Shown here one piece after another: positions 10,801-16,800 of a stretch of DNA of 21,982 nucleotides. The stretch's first letter is position 1, and every line of letters starts with the position of its first letter. Below the pieces are notes generated by a model, which worked only from the letters and a program-made list of their open reading frames with translations, was not told the origin of the DNA and ran no database searches. The position numbers were made by a program, and so were the translations under genes. Source of the DNA: Apostichopus californicus. Its lineage: Eukaryota > Echinodermata > Holothuroidea > Aspidochirotida > Stichopodidae. The stretch spans positions 1 through 21,982 of the forward strand of contig JAIPMN010040623.1 in the NCBI GenBank assembly GCA_020650975.1, given 5' to 3'.

Positions 10801-13800
10801 ATTGTGGGGGCAGGGGCCAGGAGGGGGTGAGGGATGAGAGAGGGTCAGCAAAACTAGAGCTTGGAAATTAATATGATGGAGTTTTGTAAATTGCATTGGT
10901 AAACATAATATTGACAACATGGAATAATGTGAATTATTCTAGACATGTATAAGCTAAAACAATGGACAACATATGAACTTTGGGGAAACTGTTGTTTATA
11001 ACAAACTGTTAGTTGGGATACCAATGCTGGAATGAAGAAACCATACTATACTCTCCTGTAGCTAGTCATTAAATTATAGTGCTATTTTTTCTAGCTTAAG
11101 CTAGCTAGCTGTAGGGAATACTTATGTTCCTGCAGTTTTCCAGAACAATTTCAAAAGTGGTTCCAAAATTTTTTGTCTCTTCATAAAAATGTTAAACAGA
11201 TGTTTAAGTTTTAGTCTACACACCACACTGGTCCATGCATTTCATTACATGGTGTAGCAGTTGATCATTTCACCCAGCATTTAGTAACACAGTATACGTA
11301 GGATGTAATTTATCAACTGAGACCAGTATTCAGAATGATATTACCGTCAGTTTTCAAGACGTTTCACATCGTAACTTTACAAGCATTAGATATCTAGGTG
11401 ATGAATACAAAGCAAAGTATTACCCATCCCCTCCCCAGACCCTAGGCCCCCCTCCCCCTGTAATTATATAAAACTTGATAATTGTTCTGCAGTATTTTCT
11501 ATGGATTATGATCCTCAAATTGATTCCCACTTTACCTTTCATCCTGCCCTTGAGAGTTTTGATCAGATCCAAAGTAGATTGTTTAGTGTCCAAGTGAAAA
11601 AAAATAAAAAATAAACATTTGTGCGGAGAGTTGAAATCAGGAGTACATATGGATGATAGATGACTTGTAATTGTCCCTCTTGCATAATTCCTGTCAATAG
11701 GGCCTACCTATCCCCTTCAATCCCCTATCTTCATTGCTTGCTCTAACCCCAATAAACCTCAATAGAGATAGAGCCTTGTCCTGTCTGCAACCCATCTGCA
11801 CCATGTCTGTATTCTCATCTCCTTGATTGAAATGGACAGAAAGTGCCATTCTGACAGCAGATAGCAATCTCCCATGGCACCAATAATGGATCATGTTTGT
11901 AAAGTAACTATGCCAAATGAAAACATATTAACCCAATAATGGGGCGCACACATGCAAAGGAGGCTGGTTTAAGCCTTTCAATCAAACAAGCTGTTTATAT
12001 TTCAAATCAGTCCAATTTTGACACCTGTTAGGACTCTGAAACATTGATGTACATGACAGGTAGAGTACCTACCAGCGTTCTGGTTCCCGATCTGGTTCCC
12101 ATACTTGTCTATAACCTTATATATTCTATTGGTAAGAACAGAATTTACTTTATATACTTTTTGGTATTAATTTACTTTACATGTATTAAGATAGGAGGAG
12201 GTGTATTGGATATTTACTGAGGGAGGTGAATGCCTAAAGGAATCCAGCTGGGTTTGGGAAGCACTGATAGTACCCTTTTTTTTTTGTTCAGATACAGAAG
12301 GAAAAACCATGATGAGAAAGTTCTCTTGACACATATCGATGACGACAATAACAAAAATACCAAATTTGTATTGAATCTTAGAGGAGATGAGAACCTGCTC
12401 ATATTTTTTCACCAGTGTTAATTACGTGATCTGACAAAGTAGAAAACAGGTCCTCTTTGATGGCTTCTGCATCCAACCCACTTCTGACACCATATATTGA
12501 TACCACTTCTGACACCATATCTTGATACCACTTCTGACACCATATCTTGATACCACTTCTGATGCCATATCTTGATACCACCTCTGACACCAAGTTTCAA
12601 TCTCACTTAGATCACACCCCTTTTGATTGCCAGATATAAAAGGAAACAGATGGAAGTGTTACAATGTAGCAGCAGTGACCCCAGGTTTTTCGAAAGTATG
12701 ATGCAGCAATCTTTCATTTACAGTTTTTTTGCTGTGGTATGCATGAGCGGACTGCACACTTAAAACACGGCTGAATGTAATCAATTTTTAGGTAATGTCA
12801 ACGTTTTACCTACAGAAATTAAACGGGCCATGGTTGGACTTTGTAAGATATTAAAAAAGATCATGTATGAATTTTACCTGTGTATTCAGCAGTGTCAAGT
12901 TTGAAAATGTTATGCTGGTCATACTGTATGTTGGTCTCTTCAATGTTAAATGTTTTTTCTCTTTCCCAGGTTTGCCAAAAACTTGGATGGAAGGGGAGTG
13001 GGGGAGCTTGGGATATTTTACCTCTCGTTCTACAAGCTAACGGCCAAGATCCAGAGGTCTATGATATACCTCAAGAACTGATCCTGGAGGTGCATATGTC
13101 ACATCCAAAGTGAGTGCCATTTGTCTTACCCATTTGTAAATTGGTGTGCCCCTTGTACACCTTCGCAAACGACGGGTGTGGGAAATTTTCGATACCAGCA
13201 TAAAATTCAGCAAGGTTTGCCAACCCTGTAGTGTGCTTTGGAACCCACCTGCCCTGCAGAGGGCCCTACCTAAGTTCTTCCACCCCATATATTACATAAT
13301 TTTGATTTCTCAAAAAAATGCATAACATATAAAAATTGCCTTAATTGCCTACTTTTGTTAATAACATGTGAATATGAAAGTGTTTCTCTGTCATTTCTAA
13401 GACTTTTGCTTTGAATGTTTTTTAACTTCTCTTTACATTAACCAATTATGATTCTATAAAAACAGCTCTCTTGTGCAATTCCTACTTTTGCTTTCCTGTA
13501 TAGTTATGACTGGTTTGCCGACCTGGGTTTGAGGTGGTACGCTCTTCCAGCGGTCTCTTGCATCATGCTCGATCTCGGAGGGCTGCAGTTCACCGGCATT
13601 CCGTTCAACGGATGGTACATGGAGACTGAAATAGGCGCAAGAGATTTCTGTGATGAAAACAGGCTGAACATGTGCGAGGTGAGCTGAGAGACCGCCATTT
13701 TGAACAATTTAGGGAGACGATAAAAAAAAACACTTTTGTTGTTGTCGTTGCGTAGGAAAAGGTGGTATTTGTTGGTGATGGTATCGGTATTGGTGATGGT

Positions 13801-16800
13801 ATTGGTTAACGCCGGTGCCTTCCACTCATAAGGACCCCAGTTCGAGTCACTCCAAGATTAATGTATGTCGTCCAGTTACAGAGTTGTTGACAATTGACAA
13901 TTCATAACCATGTACGTTAAACATGAATCTAAGAGACTGACTTCGGTAAGCTTGCGGCATTGATAGGCCAATGATGGCTTCTTCGCAAGTTCGTGCTTGG
14001 AGGAGGATCTAAAGTACATACAAATGCATACATACATTTTGTAATAATTTTTTGGCCAATGGAAATTGACGTCGGATTTTTCTTCCTTTGGTGTCCTGTC
14101 ATTCATTCATTCACTCACTTCCATCTAATTTTTATGTTCATTTTGCAGACCATTGCAAGGAAGATGGGCCTTGATGTCAGCACGAACGCAACTCTGTGGA
14201 AGGATAAGGCAGTGGTAGAGGCCAACGTAGCGGTCATGCACAGCTTTCAGGTTGGTGTTTCTTTGTGTTTGATTCATTGCTTATTTATTTGGTATTTCTC
14301 TCATGGTTAAGACAAACATCAATCTCTAGGGCAGGTGGTTCCCTAACTGAGGTGCATGAACCCCCAGGTAATGGGTGAGTCCATCCCAGGGGGTTCGTGA
14401 GAGGTTTCTGAAAGTCAAAACTAGAGTACTTTTTGTTGAACTAAAATCTGATATATCATATAATTTAGTAATGTTCAAAAGTCGTACCTATCGACAAACT
14501 CTACAATATTACACTATGAACTTGATCTTTTACGAAGCACTGTTATGCGTAATATAGTATAATAATGACTCAGATCGTGTCTCAAAAAGTTGGGGGTTCG
14601 TGAACAACTGATATCCACAGGGGGTTCGTGGGGGGATAAAGTTAGGGAGACATTCAGAAGTTATATGAAAATAAAGAAACTGGAGAAACTTTGAAGTCGT
14701 TTCTTGAAACCGGACAGTTGTGTATGAGTTTAACTCATGGAATGAACTGTAAGAGAAATGACTCTAAAGTATTCCAAAGCTTGCATGGAAACTAAAAAGG
14801 AGATTTACGATCGACTGATTATAAAATCATCGTGGGTCAACCGGACAGTTGGATTTTCAAGTTATGAAGAACAAAGATGGCTTAGTCATCTCATTTTGAT
14901 ATTATTTTGCTTTTCGGTTGCAAATTTTGTAGGCCGCCTGACCAAAGGTTGAAAATTATTCGGTTTCATTTCCCTAGTTTCCCCACAGATGAAGAAACTA
15001 TATTGTCAAATTTTTTACCAAACTTCCCTAGATTTTTTGGTCTATGTTGCTTGAAGGAAGCATGAGGGTGGTAAATTTACTGTCAAAGTCATATGTTTAC
15101 AAAAACCAGTCATATGTTTGCACATACAAATCACTTGGTTACACATACAAGTCTTACTTGCACACAAAAGTCTTACTTGCACACACAGGTCACATGTTTA
15201 TGCATACAAGTCACATGTTTACATGCAAAAGTCGTATGATTACAAATACAAATCATATGTCTTTGCAAAATACAAATCGTATGTTTTCGAATGCAAGTCA
15301 TGTGTTTACATTCACAAGTCATATGTTTACACATGTATACAAGTCACATGTTTAAAAGTACAAGTCATTTACTGATACAAGTCATATGTTTTCAAAACTG
15401 CAAGTTATCACTCACTAAGCCATATATTTGCACATATAAGTCATATGACACGCAACACACACTCAAGTCATATTTACACATAGAGTTAACTCTTGTTTAC
15501 TCATAATACGTTTTGCATTGTTGATGTTCCAGTGTTGTCATTCTTTCCCCCCTCCTTCCCCCTCCTTCCCCCCGCAGAAAGCGAATGTCACAATCACGGA
15601 TCATCACTCGGCATCGGAATCATTCCTGAAACACATGGAGAACGAGCAGAGGTTGCGAGGAGGCTGTCCTGCCGATTGGGTGTGGATCGTACCGCCAATC
15701 TCGGGAAGCATCACTCCTGTATTTCACCAAGAAATGCTCTCGTACAACCTCAAACCATCCTACGAATACCAGGTATGTGAATTATATCCCTGCCAAAATA
15801 AAAATGTCAATTATAAATTTAAATTTTTTTGAGATTCTGCAAATATTCTAAATATTTTTGCTCTTCTGCTACATCTTTGAAATAAAAAAAAATAAAAAAA
15901 TGCAACAACTCTCTTAATATCCTACATGACAAATTATTATTCAAGTGAGCATTCAGAATCAGTAAAAGCTTTGTTTTCCGTCCCTATTCCAACATCTTTC
16001 GGTGTCTGTATCCCCCCCCCACACTCCTCCCCTTCTGTACTAAAGCCACTTTGTCCCTATTAGCTTTCATCCAGTGACCTGGTCCGGGACAAGTTTCCAT
16101 ATAAGTTGGACCTGTAGTAATATGAAGTATTAAATGGGAAAGCCACTTGTTTGACGGGGTAAGTCAATAATATGTTTATTAATACTTTATTTTGTTTTAA
16201 TTGTTTTTGCTCAGGATGAACCATGGAGGACTCACGTGTTCAAGACTGCCGAGGAGGGTCAAAAGAAGAAGAGGAGGAAGCTACTGACTTTCAAAGAAGT
16301 TGCAAAGTAAGTGCAAAAAAAAAAATTAAAAAGAGGGAGAAGAAAAAAAAATGTTTGGTGTCGCTTTGACTTGTTAGGACCAAACAGAATGAGGAATGAG
16401 CACAGTTAGCACGGTTAGTCTTCTTTTGAAACTCAAATAGAAAAGGAGAAGCAATTTTTTTTCTCTCTCTCTCCAGATTGAACTTAAAAGCACATAATGT
16501 AATGTATGAAAATCTGGGTACGACTTAGGGCTTGAATTAGGCCAATGTGGCCATTTATCTATTTCCTGCTAAACTGTTTTAGCAGTCTTACTTTCAGCAC
16601 ATTCAGTTTTCTTTCTCCAAAAGTAGAGAGAAAAAAGAAGAAAAAGACTATTATTTTCTTCCTGTCTCGACTGGAACCATCTTATATAAAGCCCCTCTGA
16701 TGTTAGTTTGTTAATTGTATTGTCAGAACATTTCCAAATGTTCTCCGGCAAGAATGATCACATTGTCACAGAAGCAGGAGATTATAAAAAAGTGTAGATG

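Larger units (their letters stand above)
8849..12969 (+). other. NOS intron 2 (4.1 kb, phase 0)
   Basis: Donor gtaaga at 8849, acceptor ttcccag ending at 12969. No exon-like block with NOS homology was found inside, and short open frames (9077-9265 -, 10030-10251 +, 11694-11894 -) have no recognisable features. Contents: a poly-G repeat relic (9322-9724), a poly-C run (about 10255-10267), a G-rich tract (10805-10843) and a 25-bp minisatellite (12479-12595). Nothing else notable seen in 9735-10250, 10850-12478 and 12596-12969. Confidence 0.92.
14251..15577 (+). other. NOS intron 5 (1.3 kb, phase 0)
   Basis: Donor gttggt, acceptor with a very C-rich pyrimidine tract (15541-15574) and cccgcag. 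It contains a hAT-like fragment (14332-14657), a duplicated 12-mer accggacagttg (14709-14720 and 14840-14851) and a degenerate ~20-bp minisatellite (15087-15480) that produces several overlapping open frames. Confidence 0.94.

Noticed and set aside
12399-12606. Antisense ORFs with repeated peptide units
   Set aside because: Shadow of a 25-bp minisatellite whose period is not a multiple of three, seen in more than one frame.
13803-13852. Functional tRNA gene
   Set aside because: No acceptor stem pairing and no clear A box. Only the B-box-like half is recognisable.
15044-15506. Repetitive His/Tyr/Lys-rich ORFs in three frames
   Set aside because: They arise from the degenerate ~20-bp minisatellite in intron 5. 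All frames are equally open.
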